Shown piece after piece: positions 23,859 through 56,852 of a stretch of DNA of 64,000 nucleotides. Both the position numbers and the translations under genes were made by a program. A model generated the notes under the pieces. That model did not search any database. It had not been told where the DNA came from and worked only from the letters and a program-made list of their open reading frames with translations. The first letter of the stretch is position 1. Each line of letters starts with the position of its first letter. Source of the stretch: Sinotaia quadrata. Its lineage: Eukaryota > Mollusca > Gastropoda > Architaenioglossa > Viviparidae. The stretch is taken from contig CM054178.1 of NCBI GenBank assembly GCA_028829895.1, positions 87,168,058 through 87,232,057 of the forward strand, in the 5' to 3' direction.

Positions 23859-25936
23859 TGTGGGGTTGAAAATGCAAACAGACACACTACGAAATTCCCT
23901 TAATTAAAGTTGAAACACACTCAGAATTCTTTGATGCTTTAACTTAATTGTAAGCCACTGCAAAGCCAGTCAGGTATTTTGCGGTGTAGAAAAATCATAT
24001 TCAGCATTTTTGACAGTCAAACTTTGATCTCAAAGTAGGATTAGAGATTCAAAGTCGAGTCAAGCTACCAAAGCAATCACACAACCAGGTGCTCGAGCAG
24101 ACGCACCGAGAGGGGACGCATATGTTATGTAATAATACGCACCGTCAAAAGGACATTATTGAAACTCAGGGTCTGGCAGCTTCTAAAGGCACCAGACTTG
24201 CACTCGTAGAGCAGCCTACTGGTATGAGTCGCTCAACCGAGACTAAAGTACAATGAGTTACACAAGGGAGGGATTATGTCCAGAAGGGGAGTTTAGAGCA
24301 TAGGACCCAACTTGCGCATAAATAGACCCACTGTTGGCAGGACGCGCATTCGATTTCAATTCCCGTATCGTTCATCTACTGATAGTGGAACATAGACAGA
24401 GCAGTCTCAGGATTGTCTGAGATGGTAAAAATCACGATTTTTGTACAGATTGAATTATTTTTACTTATTGCAATTTGTAGATATTTTTCTTTGCTAATAT
24501 TGTAACTTTTAAATGATTTTTCTGTAAATGCATTCTTGGGACCAAGGAAGGAAAGTAAATGTAAAAAGAATTAAAGATGAGAACCAAGAATGGAATTACA
24601 GGTTTAAGTTAGTGAAAACATGAGACTGATGTGCAGAAATTCATTTTGAAATTCACATCTTCAAGGAAAACCGGTCTGATGGTCGAAAAGGCAAAACTGT
24701 ATGGAAGACAAAAGCACGCTTGTCCAACTGAGCTACTGTTTAAAGGGAAAGAGAACACATGACGAACTAGACAAGGCAAATTCACTGTGACTGAAGATTC
24801 GGCATGATGTTGGCTGAGTCAAAAGTCGGCTGTCACTGAAGATATCGCATACCGTTATTGGAAAGGCTATGTGTAACTAACTGACTGTGAATTTGGGATA
24901 TTCAGTGGAGAATATTAGTCTAGATTCAAGAACTGAATTTCACTGGATTTGTGATTCAAGAGTGTAAGTTAAGTTAAACAAACAGTGAACTTTACAGACA
25001 TTAACATTATATCAAGAACTGTTCCAATTGAAGCTGATAAGAAGTGGCTGAGATAACTGGCCAGGAACGACACACACAAAATACCAGGTGAACCATAAAC
25101 CATATTTGTCTCATTGTTAAACCTGTATTATTCAGTGATTTGTGTAAATTCTTATGTTTATTCTTTCTTATCCTTTCTTATTCTAATGTCTTTTCTTTTT
25201 TTTTTGAGTGTAGAATATTACTGCTTGATGTGTGAACTTAGTAATTGTTCTAGGAAGAGTATTGATATTAATTTGTGGATATCTTCTAATAATTGTTTAA
25301 GAAGATAAGTTTGAATGATGAATTTCTTATTCTTTTAATTATTGAATTCATGAGAACTGTAGAATGACTATTTTCTTAATTTTCTTACTCTTCTAATATT
25401 GAATGAGAGAGAGGAGTAATTTGAATATTGAGATCTATATTATTATCTGGTGTGGTTTTATTAATATTGAAACAAGTTAATTTTATTATTTTATTTTTTT
25501 AATAAAATGTGTTAAATTTTATAAAACTATTCACTCTTCTATTACGTAAGAGGAGGGGCGTATATAGGTAGTGGGAGGGGGCAAAGCCAGATGACATAAT
25601 GACGTACCCGAAGTCGGTCACATATACGCTTTAGAATAAATAGTTCTCGCTACTGGTATGAGAGATGTGTGGAAGGGGTTAGAAAATAGATTGACAGACA
25701 AGATAGAGCTGCAGAATGTAGATAGAGCTGCTGAAGACACGTAACGCTTTGAGAGGAGGTAACTAATAGGTAGAACTCTCAAGGTCTGACTTAGTCACTC
25801 TCGACCGCAAGAGAAAGATCCTGTCAGTGACTGATTAATTGGCTGAATGGGAGAATCTTATCTGTGTATAATATAAGGATAATTATTCAGATAGAGATTG
25901 GCAGTTAATTAATCAGGAACTTGGAACGTTGCCACA
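23859..25936 (+). mobile_element. LTR-like family 2 insertion with GATAG target duplication
   Basis: 2078-bp element from TGTGGGGTTGAAAATGC to GGAACGTTGCCACA. It is flanked by a perfect 5-bp repeat GATAG (23854-23858, 25937-25941), and the uninterrupted site GGATAGCAATATGC is present in the other array units, so the insertion is directly visible. TG...CA ends, a 5-bp duplication and no coding frame fit a long solo LTR. Contains AATAAA near 25500. Orientation as shown is arbitrary. Confidence 0.8.
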
Positions 25937-25941
25937 GATAG

Positions 25942-27171
25942 CAATATGCAAGCAAATAATTTTAGCTATATATCTATGACATCCTAATAATGTAACAAAT
26001 TCCTAATTATGTCTAATAAATATAATACTTTGTAACATATGTAGGAAACTTCAAAAGTAGCAATATGCACCAGTAATTGGAGAAACCTTAATTATGATAT
26101 CTGAAATCAAATTTGGTCATCAAACACCATTCATATATTTCAACTGGCCAAGATGTACAATTCTTCAAAATGTATTGATCTAATCACAAAGGACAATCAT
26201 TACTCTGCTATTAATATTTTCACAAATTATCAACAGAAAGTTGCATTTAACAAGAGACGTAAAGATCACTTGAAAATATAACAATATTTAATACAACAAT
26301 AAAATTGGTAACAATAATTATTATCTAAAATAATATTATTTCCCCATTCCAATCATCTCTTCATTCAAACGAAGTACTGTTATGATTTCCTCAAATTCCA
26401 TAGCAAAACTAATCACTTCAAACTTTCCAATCTCTCTGTTTACCATTTATTTATCTAATATAAAAAGTTGATCAGCATTTCCTCCACCGGGACAGCACTA
26501 TCTATTTCACTATTTGACTGAATTGTCACACCACTTTGGTTTTTAAGTTGTTTATCAGCGTCATCAATCACTTTATGCACCAGAGCATCTTCACCAGACC
26601 GTGACTCGAACACTGAGTTGATTTAAGAAATAACTGATCCGCTCACAAGTCCTTGAATCGATACCGGAACTGAATTCAGGAATGCTGTTAAGTTCTATAC
26701 ATAAATAGTAATAAGTTTTTAAAATCTAAATCACTTATAAACAAAACCATCAAAACTAGATATTATGCCTTAATTCCCATCCTCTCCCCTACTCCAGTCG
26801 CATCCTGATGCATTTTCACATTCCTCATTCCTTATCAACAAACGTATTTGCTTTAATAGTTTAATTTATGACAATTGTTATGAAGGGAGCTAACCGAAAT
26901 ATAGTCAAAGTTAAAGTTATCATTCTTTCGCCAAATCGCTATTCTTTTAGGCGTGGCCACAAGTCACAGAACATGGAAAGGCCTTACATGCTGTCGAAAA
27001 GAATACCTCCATTACATTACAAAATGTTAGGGTTAGGTTTAAAGATTTAAAGTGAGTTAGAGACCAGTGTTGATAAGCGAAGTCAGACGTATTGTGTATG
27101 TGTATATGTGTGTGTGTGAGCGAGAGCGAGAGAGAGATAGATGGATGTATATTTGTATTTCTTTTTAACAG
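25942..27171. other. Spacer between array and gene B exon 1
   Basis: First bases continue array unit 4 briefly, then unique AT-rich DNA. A minus-strand open stretch lies at 26455-26622. From about 26820 the sequence resembles the region upstream of gene A exon 1. No promoter could be placed. Confidence 0.5.
26455..26695 (-). pseudogene. Possible minus-strand exon remnant
   Basis: On the minus strand a 55-residue open stretch ends at TAG (26455-26457) and has protein-like composition (GEDALVHKVIDDADKQL, later SAVPVEEML). The same frame continues upstream through a TAA at 26623-26625 into LTAFLNSVPVSIQGLVSG, with possible acceptors near 26690. The stop suggests a decayed last exon. Not recognised. 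Confidence 0.25.
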
Positions 27172-27202
27172 GTAACTTCTTTGAAGCACTTCATTACTCA
27201 CC

Positions 27203-47611
<20,409 letters not shown>

Positions 47612-47814
47612 GCAAGTAAAAACTTGTATAACCGTAGATTCACAAGTATTCCTTAAGGAGTTATCTTTTAATATTTTCATTTCATTCTGTAAAAGTAATT
47701 TAATTATCAATATTGATTATATATTTGGCAGGTATTTCTCAGGTTAATGAGTGCCCCTTAATACTGAGGACTATATTATCTTCTATCTATATTACACTTC
47801 TTGATGCATGCAGG

Positions 47815-48989
47815 TGTGACGTTTGCTGGGAGATGGGCAAGGTGTTAATTCTCCACCACCCGGAACAATCCGTAACCTTAGGCTAATCCTCAAAACACAC
47901 TTTCTGACTGGCCACACGTGTTGGAAAGAAGGAAGATAGAGTAGAATAGAAGGGTGAGAGTCAAGAAGGTAGCTCCGAGCCCCCTGTTAGATATAGCCAG
48001 ATATATTAATTAATTAAAGGTGACAGACTACAACATATAATATGTAAATGAGTTCCGCCAACAGTTGAGGTTTAAGTATCAATATTAAAATATATTCGAG
48101 AGAAATAAAATAAGATAGACTGGTTACATTTAGTGAATAGATCGATGGTTATAATTAATATTTATAAATGTATATCATTCCTAATCATGACTGTATAGTG
48201 TCATATAGACAGTTTGTCTGAGCCCTATGATACTGTTGTGCTTATTTGAGTTATGTTCATATAAGAGAAATTACAGGCAAAGCTGTACGGCTGTTGATTA
48301 CAAGGCCCTTTATCTCAGGATGTACCTGACATTATCATCTAGGGTCCTAGTGGTGCTGTAGCAGAGGCACAAATGGTCCATTGAACCAGTGTTTCTGGCA
48401 TTTGGGTCATTTCACTCTGGCATTGCTTTGCAGTTCAGTGCTCATCAAAAGTAAACATCAGAAATAACATGCTGATCTGCCAGTAAAAGCACAAGGGATA
48501 AGGAACTTGTCCACACGTGTTCTCTGAAAGAACATTCTTATGTACATAATGATCAATTAATCTAACATCCAAAGTGGAATTTCTAGCAGTACGGAATATG
48601 TTTAAAGTTAAGAATAAACAGTTATAATATTAGTTAAAGCAAAACGACATACCTATAGCAGTAATATTCACAGATGATGGTTTCCTGCTGCGTCTATAAC
48701 TGGAAATAAAGGTGCTAGCTGCTATGCAGAATGATTATAACTTATTAATGCTGGGGGCCAAACAACATGGTGCCTAGATAGTCAGTTGTGTTGCTATGCT
48801 GAATTACAGATAGGTTTCTGGTACATTCCTTGTGCATGGTTGAGCTGCATTCTGAATGGTTCATTTAAAGTGACTTGTTACTCACTCTAGCCCAGGGGTA
48901 AAGGTCAACCATCCTAGTGGTAGGTTTGATTGTAGTCTGTTTTTAGAGGGTGGGTGTGGGCAACAGCAACATAATGTCATTATGTGACA
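47815..48989 (+). mobile_element. Repeat family 4 copy 2
   Basis: From TGTGACGTTTGCTGGGAGAT to GTCATTATGTGACA, about 1.2 kb. Lies 203 bases after the gene B exon 6 donor, so it is in the last intron if an exon 7 exists. Confidence 0.7.
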
Positions 48990-49016
48990 ACAGAGTCAAT
49001 GATAAGATGGTGGCAT

Positions 49017-50225
49017 TGTCACTGCTATACTCTGGGGTGACTTTGTAATAATGACTTATACCAACTATGTATAATTAGCTATGATACAAGACATCTACAA
49101 GTGCCGATGCAGAGTATGGGTCACTGGTTAAATATGTATATCCGCAACTGTTACGCCGATATACTGGTACGTCGCCAATTTGGCTCCGCCCCCAACTCAG
49201 AATTCAGCTGAGATTTAATGTTTATGAATAAAGATAATATATATATATATATAAAGATTATAATTAAACGAAGAGGACAAGACGTAATCATAACATTATC
49301 ACTTGAACTACGAAAATAACGATAGAACTAACAAACACGCGTTTTAAATAATAACAAAGAAATTTAATAAAAAGAAAAAAAAGTTAACAATATTTAGAAA
49401 ATTAAGTTCATCCTAAGCCAGTTCACTTCACTAAAGTCACGTTCCGGCTGGGAACATAGCTTACGCACTGAAATGACGTCAGTCTTGTAGACTTGGATTT
49501 TGCCAGTCAATAGATCGCCACATCCCAATTCAGCCGGGCCAAGTAGAACGGCCACACAGGCACAGCCACACAGGCAAGCAAAACAGGCAACTATAAATGA
49601 GCAGCGATAACAAAATAAAAACCCTGCAACACAAACAATTGCAAAGCCTAAGTGTCCAGTCCAGTGCTCTATTAATAAATGCTAAGTTTGGCATTGGCCT
49701 CTGAAAGGAAGAATATGAACATATTCAAAATAAAACATAGTATATAACATCCTAATAAAACCTAACCATTCATATAAATGCAAAGACGTTTTTACCTATA
49801 TAGTCAGGGTTTTCTCTGCGTAAATATGACCCAGTATTTTGGGAAGGACTCTTCTCTCCAGTCGTCACCCTCAGACGATTTTTAGGAAGTAGTGAAGATA
49901 AAATTTTCACTGTGGCTTTTATTTCCCTGCGTCTATTAGACTCGCTTCTGACCTGTCCAGTTCTCTAGCGCTAATACGATTACGCTAACAACTCTAATCG
50001 CACCCGCCGGTCACACACTGACCACATATGCTCCACAGACATCCAAGACCGGTCAATAAATCTCCCCCCATCCTTCACACTCATTCGTTCAGGACCTCTC
50101 TTTTAAATCAACAGGGCGCAATACGCACTCGTTCTATCGTTCAATTTAAATTCAACAAAATGAAAATTTAATAATAATAATAATATATATATATATATAT
50201 ATATGGGAACATTCCCACATCACAC
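49017..50225 (-). mobile_element. LTR-like family 3, reverse copy
   Basis: Reverse complement aligns with 51245-52277 at both ends: CCCCAGAGTATAGCAGTGACA against CCCCAGGGTACAGTGGCGACA, and the GGGAA...TTCCCATATAT region near the other end. About 1.2 kb. GGCAT occurs at 49012-49016 and again at 50231-50235, five bases beyond the inferred end, so the exact boundary is unsure. Confidence 0.68.
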
Positions 50226-50360
50226 AAAAAGGCATCTTCCCACAATTCTAACCATCAGATTATAAATATATACTTAACATCGACCTGACATGTTGACCCA
50301 TATTCTCAATGGTGGGCATCCACATTCAAAGGTTCACTTTGTGTCTGACTTCTTAATTTT

Positions 50361-52655
50361 ACTGTGAAGTTTTGCTGGAAAAGGAACAAGATGTGAATTC
50401 TTCACCACCCAGGGCTGCCCATAACCTTAGGCTAATCCCCCAAACACACCTTCTGGCTGGCAACACGTGTTAGAAAGATGAATGATAGATAATGTAGAAT
50501 GGAAAAGTGATAGTTCTAGAAGATAGATCGAGCCCCTTAATACATACAGTCAGAATAGTATGTAAATACAGGAAACAGACTACAACATATAACAGGTAAG
50601 TGAGTTATGGTAACATGAGTGGTCTATGTATTAACAATGAATGTATCCAACAAGGAATAACATAATAACACAACAAGATTATATAGCAAATAGTCCAAGA
50701 ATTACAATTAGAGTTCATAAATAGTTATAATGCATAATCACAACAATGTGGTGTTGGAAGATAATGTTTATTTTACATCCATTGGCACTAGTAGTTATTT
50801 GGTTCATTCATATTAGCAAACTTCAAATGAGTTTATAAGAGAACACTGATTGTTTCTGAGAGAATTCTAAAAGGACTTTGATTAAAGTTCAAGTGAATCT
50901 TAACTGAAGCTGTGCAGTTGTTGAATTTATAACTACATAACTTTAGGTTTACCTAGGGTCCCAGAATGTCATAGCAGATGAGCACATGGTCTGTTGAACT
51001 AGACTTTGGCCCATGGGTCATTCTGCTATGGTGTTGCTTCATGTTTCAATACTCATCAAAGTCAACATCCAAGATAATGAGGCTCCATTCTGGCATTATT
51101 TATCACTCAGTGCTCATCTAATTAATGTCTCAGATAAAGTGTTGATCTTCCAGTAAGATACACAAGGGCTAAGAATTTGTCCTCATGTAATCTCTGACAG
51201 AACACTCTTACTTACATAGCCATTATACATTTTAAAATCATAAGTGTGTTGTATGATGGAGAATTTTCCCATATATTTTATATAAATTTTCATTGTTGCA
51301 TTTAAATTGAACATTATTGTAATTTGAATGACTGTGCATATTGCGTCATGTTGATTTAGAAGTGAGGTCCTGAATGAATGAGTCATGCATGGTGGTAGAT
51401 TTACTGACTGGTGTTTGATGGTTTGCGTCAGATAAGTGAGCGAGTCTTTGTTGTTTAAGTTGCGTGATCAATGGCCAATAAGCCTAGATAGAGATTATTT
51501 TTACAGAGCATGTGTGTGTTTTGGTATACAATGGGAAGCGTTGTTAGCTAGGTAGGCATGTGTATTTAGAATTCGTTAGAAAGGCATAATCCCTATTAGC
51601 GCCAAGTAACTGGTCAGATCAAAAGCGTGTTTAATAGACACAGGTGTGATTCCAAGGGTGATAAAAGAACGATAGCAAATTTGTATCATTACTCGTTTCT
51701 GAAATTGTTTGGAAATCATAGTCCTTCCCTAGTGGGTTGTATATGAGAGCAAAACACTTGGCTGCATAAGAGCGTTCTGATCTATTACAGAGGACTGTGT
51801 CACATTCAAGTCTACCATACTGTGACGTCATTTCAGCTCATAAGATAAGATGGGAAGTGACTCCAGTGTAGCAAAATTGCCATTGATGACTTTATTACTT
51901 ATAATATTTACCTTGTTAACTTTTCTTTTTTAAATTTCCTGTTATTATTTTAAACAGTATTTGATAGTGAAGCAATTTCTATCGTTTGTTTTCATAGTCC
52001 GAAGTGATAATCTAATGATTACATCTTGTCCTCTATTCGTCTATTTATAATCATCATATATATTTATTCATAAACATTGATTCTCAGTGAGATCTGAGTG
52101 GGGGCTGGAGCCAAACTCGCAGCGTACCAGTATATCAGCATAACAGTTGCAAATATACATATCTAACCAGTGACCCATACTCTGCATCACCACTTGTAGA
52201 TGTCTTGTATCATAACTAATTACACATATTTGATATAATTCATTATTACAAAGTCACCCCAGGGTACAGTGGCGACAAAAAGAAATACAACAATAAAGAT
52301 TAGTTAATGTTGAGTGATAAACATTAATATAATATTAGTTAGGCAAGCTAAACCACATACCTTCAGTAGTAATATATACAGAGGATGGTTTCCTGCTGCA
52401 TTGATAACCAGCAATAAGGGTTTGTAATATGATTCTAACTTATTATGGCTGGAAGCCAAAATACGTGTTGCCTCATGGATCAGTTGCATTTGACTACGAA
52501 TATTAGGTGAGTTTCTAGTACATTTGTTGAGTAAGCTGAGCGGCACTCTGATTGGTTTGTTAGAATGAGTGCCTGGAACATTCAGATATGTTTCCAGCTC
52601 AGGGATAAGGGTTAGCCTTTCTAGAAGGTAGGTTTGCATATTGTCTATTTTTACT
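50361..52655 (+). mobile_element. Repeat family 4 copy 3, split by an insertion and 3'-truncated
   Basis: 50361-51244 and 52278-52655 align with copy 1 (CATAAG breakpoint; resumes with GTTAATGTTGAG). The right end is missing after TTGTCTATTTTTA. Confidence 0.7.
51245..52277 (+). mobile_element. LTR-like family 3, forward copy in repeat family 4
   Basis: 1033 bp from TGTGTTGTATGATGG to GTGGCGACA. Flanks ATAAG and AAAAG (4 of 5) and the uninterrupted site in copy 1 (TATCATAAGCGAAAC) show an insertion. TG...CA ends suggest a solo LTR. Open frames inside look incidental. Confidence 0.74.
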
Positions 52656-54213
52656 GCTCTCAACATAGACAATCAACAAATATTAGTATCACAAATTAAT
52701 GGGAAAAAACGTAGATAGATGTGTTTAAGGACATGACTTTCTGCAGAGATATCTGTCTTACTGCTCTGTCAGCAATGATGTAGAAAATTATGTCAGTGGC
52801 AATGTTTTGGATTGTCACTTGCTGAGCACAATCTTTGGCATGTTGTGCTGGTCAAATGAAAGCTGATTATAGTAGCTCATCCAAACAAGCAGACATAGGA
52901 AGTGGAACCAAAAGCCAAGCAAGATCACAGAAGGAAAGGGAAGCCACAAACCACCAACATAAACGTTCTGCCAATGTTTATCTGCAATACTACTACTACA
53001 TCATTAGGATCAAAATAGTTAGAATTAACAAATTAATAAATGTAGATCTCTACAAAATCATCTTACAAATGCAACAAACAGATTAAGTACAATTAACCAA
53101 ACGTAGCATTACCCCACTATTAATCTATTCTACAAAATCCACATATCAAACGAACAAATTTCTACAAATCTAAATATGTTCAGGTGCACAATAAGCATTC
53201 TATCAATAACTATATACGTCACTTACAAAATTTATTTTATAACAATGCACATAACTTTTTCTACTGAATTAAAGTAAAATCAAATGAGTATTCTTCAGCT
53301 GTTATAAAATATCAAACATAAATATACATAAATATTGTACAACTTGTGCATAAGAATAAAATACATTAAATTACTGGCTGAAAAAGAAATCACACGAATT
53401 ACAAGTCTGAAGTTTGTAACGTTGAATTTACTCACAAATATCTGGCATTAACCCACACATTCAATGGGAACTCTCAAATGGGTGTACTTAAGATGATGAG
53501 AATTTGTAGAGTGATTTTGAAGAACGAAATATTTTGGAGATTCAACTTTGCTCCAAATACGTATCAATTCTGGTGATTGGTTAATTCCAGCTGACAGTAC
53601 TCTGTCATTGATTACTTGTGGACATATCTCTTGGTAGCATCTCTAACTCTCAGCTAATATAGTCAATAACTGTCACTCAAACAGTCTAGGCTAATCCTCA
53701 ATCAGCAAGTTTGATTGACAAGTTTATGTACCTATATTTTGGAAAAGCTGGCCACTGAAATTCAAGCAACAAATGGCCATAACATACACCGCAAAATACT
53801 ACTTTCACTGAGTTGTTCTCCCTACTCAAAATTTGAAGTACACAATCATCACTGATTTTCATTAATGTTGCACTTAGCAAGCACAGCACAACATCTACTT
53901 TAACATTGCTAATTATAAGCACTCATAGCAAAAAATCTATGCCACATTTCTATGCACATGCGAAATCATATAATATAAAAGATCAAATGAAGGATAAAAG
54001 CGAAAATATTTGTCACAATTTCCTTCTGCTTGACTACTCCTACTTTCACTATGTTAATTCCTTTTTCAATAATCCAGTGGACAACTTAACATAGTGATGG
54101 GCAAGCTCTGCCGCTAGGGTCTGCAAAACCTACCTAGATTTAGAAAGAAAATAGTTTTTATAACAACCTACTAGTATTTGTCATCATAAGAAAGCTAAAT
54201 CTGATCAGAAAAA
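52656..54213. other. Repeat-derived spacer, nothing firm
   Basis: AT-rich. A reversed fragment near 53860-53935 matches the upstream flank of repeat family 4 copy 1. No gene recognised. Confidence 0.45.
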
Positions 54214-54480
54214 AGAAATGGAGTTATTAGAGATAAGCTGTAACGGTTTGTTTGTAAGCTTGTCTATGTGAAACCACAATAGTCTTTCATGCACTTTTCA
54301 TAACAGTCACAATTATTTTGTTGTAGAACACTGATGGGCCAATATTCTCTCAAGGCTAATCTGGGTGCTTTGCAATATTAGCTCCCTCAAGCAGGACAAC
54401 AATTGTAGCAATTTCCAGTAACTTCCTTGTATAAGAAATTCTACAATGCGGTCGGCACTCCTTGCTACCTTACATTCTCC
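54214..54480 (-). mobile_element. LTR-like family 1 fragment, reverse
   Basis: Reverse complement matches the middle of the family (CAAGGAAGTTACTGGAAATT). Separated from a forward right-half fragment by unrelated sequence. Confidence 0.6.
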
Positions 54481-54954
54481 TAGTGCAAATATGGCGGAAT
54501 TAGTGGCTAGAATTTGTTCTCGAAAATTCACAAAGCTCATTTGAACATCCCTTGTCGGCTGTTGAGAAAACACATGAAAAATTCGAGAATATCCTCCTGA
54601 TGTGCTTGATAGTGCATATGAAATTCAGGATGAATTTTTATGGTGTGCTTGGAAAATGCTTCAAGGATTCTGGAACATTTGTGTAACGTGCCTCTACAAG
54701 GGACATGTGGGATCTTTCCTAAATATGAAAGGTAATGATTTGTTGCAAACCGCATGAATGTGAAACGTGCTAGCAAAAACCAACATCTTTGAAAAGGTTA
54801 TGTGTATAGACTTTAATTCATTATTTCTCTGAAATGCTACTCTAATTTCCGTGATGATACCCATGAACTTCCTTATATATTTCTGTAAATTGACTGCTTA
54901 TATCTATGCCACGATAAACTGAATGATTACCAGAATTAATCGAACATTGTTATG

Positions 54955-55309
54955 ATGTGATGTAAATGTCAATTCTCTTCTGATTATACTTTATTGTTGA
55001 TTTAATAAATGTATTGTTAAATTTATTAAATTAAATTATTAAATTGTTAAAATTGATACTCAATATGTTGGAGAGGCAGTGAGTGGATGGATGCTCACTA
55101 AATATAGATTAAAAGATGGATTTGTCTTCTCCTTTGATAAGATGTTTTCTACCTACAGAAATATTGTGTGATTATAAATGATGTGTAAGATAAAAAAACG
55201 CATACAGTGCCCGCATATCTGCCAAGTGAGAGAGTGGTGTCTTTTGGAGAATAGTAGTAATATAAATGAAGATTCTCATCACTTGTAATTAGTTATGGAT
55301 GCTTAATTA
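54955..55309 (+). mobile_element. LTR-like family 1 right-half fragment
   Basis: Runs from the TTTAATAAATGTATTG region through GAGAGAGTGGTGTCTTTTGG to TTAGTTATGGATG, and stops where the TTA run and the first R4 copy begin. The right terminus (TGGCGTCACA) is not seen on the far side of the R4 array. Confidence 0.65.
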
Positions 55310-55317
55310 TTATTATT

Positions 55318-55677
55318 CAGTCTCTTTCCACGACTTCTGTTTGACTGTCGGCTGTGATCCAAGGTCTCGGAATCTTACCAAGATTCTGGGAGATCCAAGG
55401 TTTTACAGAGGATATGGGCACTTCCGAGGAGCGCTGCTTTGAGTAGTGGAGCGATTTTCCTCCGAGTTTTTCCATGTGTTTCAGTAGCCCATTTTTCACT
55501 AGAACACCCCGAAACATCAGTGCCTAGTGCAGACCTTGTTAACCCGGGCGAAGTCTGATCCGGTATGGAATCAAAGTTTGTTTTCTCCATCATGAATGGG
55601 ATGGGCAAGCGTGTATTTTGGAGGGATCCGCTTTTCCCTCCCACGATATTCCAGAGTTGGACTCTGGATGTTACCCC
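55318..55677 (-). mobile_element. R4/Dong-like copy a: both ends, centre deleted
   Basis: 360-bp element flanked by TTA runs on both sides. The 3' end (CAGTCTCTTTCCACGACTTC on the + strand) and an apparent 5' end (minus strand, GGGGTAACATCCAGAGTCC) are joined by an internal deletion that removes RT, zinc-finger and nearly all endonuclease sequence. An open minus frame (89 codons, 55644-55375) fuses an N-terminal segment to the C-terminal LDLPESW tail. Resembles a non-autonomous derivative. Confidence 0.75.
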
Positions 55678-55702
55678 TATTATTATTATTATTATTATTT
55701 TT

Positions 55703-56835
55703 CAGTCTCTTTCCACGACTTCTGTTTCTGCTTTCAATCCTGCCTCTTTCAACCATTTGTACGTTGATTGCTTTGTTGATATTTCGTCTGCTTGTCGTAC
55801 ATATTGGCCATGTAGAGGTTTCTGTCTCCAGGTATGTGCTAGTTCTTGCTTCGTTGTTTTCTTCCATGTTTCTTTGTCTGTTTCTGGTGGTTGGAGTAGT
55901 CCACTCCTTTTTACTAATTCTATCAGTGGATCATCTTTATTGTTATTCCAGATGTAGTCCACAAGGCCAATGACTTCTCCTTCAATGACATGTTTAATTT
56001 TCTTGAGACCTCGGCCTCCCATTTTTCGAGATACATAGAGTCTGTCTACGTCTGCTTTTGGGTGTAAGGCTTTATGTATTGTGAGTAGTTTTCTTGTTTT
56101 CCTGTCCAGTTCATTTATTTCATTTGCTGTCCAATCTATGATACCTCCAGTGTAGCTTACTACAGGTATTGCGTATGCATTAAGGGCTTGTATTTTGTTC
56201 GCCTCATTTAGCTTGGATTTCAGGACTTGTCTAACACGTTTTTCATATTCTCTTTTAACTTTGGACTTCACTTCTCTCTGCATATTTTCTTGATGTTGTA
56301 GTATCCCAAGATACTTATATCCATTTTCTATTGAAACATCCTTGATTTTTCCGATGTCGAATTGCAGGCCCTCTGTTGTTTTGACCTTGCCTTTCTGGAT
56401 GACAATTCGTCCACATTTCTCAAGGCCGAATTTCATGTTGATGTCTTCACTGCAGATCTTGACAGTATTGATCAGTGATGTGATGTCACTTTCATTTTTA
56501 CCGTACAGCTTGAGATCATCCATGTACAGTAGATGGCTGATAACCTGTCCTGCTTTCATTTTGTATCCTAACCCTGTTTTCTGGATCACGTGACTGAGAG
56601 GGTTCATGGCAATGCAGAACAGCAGTGGCGATAGTGAATCACCTTGAAAGATTCCACAATTTATTGCTATGTCTGCAATATTTGTGTTGTTGCATGTGAG
56701 TGTGGTTTTCCAGTTTTTCATTGACTCCTGAATTAGGTTCTGTATTGATGGCGCTACTTTGTACAATTTTAATGTTTCAATTATCCATGAATGTGGGACT
56801 GAGTCATAGGCCTTTTGATAGTCAATCCATGCCAA
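55703..56835 (-). mobile_element. R4/Dong-like copy b: RT fragment, endonuclease deleted
   Basis: Minus-strand open frame of 377 codons starts at motif A (AWIDYQKAYDSVP), includes FQGDSLSPLLF and YMDD, and runs to KEAGLKAETE, then jumps to the 3' end (VVERD, stop). About 700 bases carrying the Cys/His and endonuclease domains are missing. The junction shares CTTCTGTTT with both parents. The 5' truncation abuts a TTA run (56836-56852). Confidence 0.82.
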
Positions 56836-56852
56836 TTATTATTATTATTATT

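Noticed and set aside
52835..53086. 83-codon plus frame with a polar N-terminal part
   Set aside because: No motif, low-complexity tail, repeat-rich surroundings; no support.
55565..56593. Plus-strand open frames at 55565, 56342, 57040, 57879, 58404 and 59034
   Set aside because: Shadows of the minus-strand R4 coding frames.
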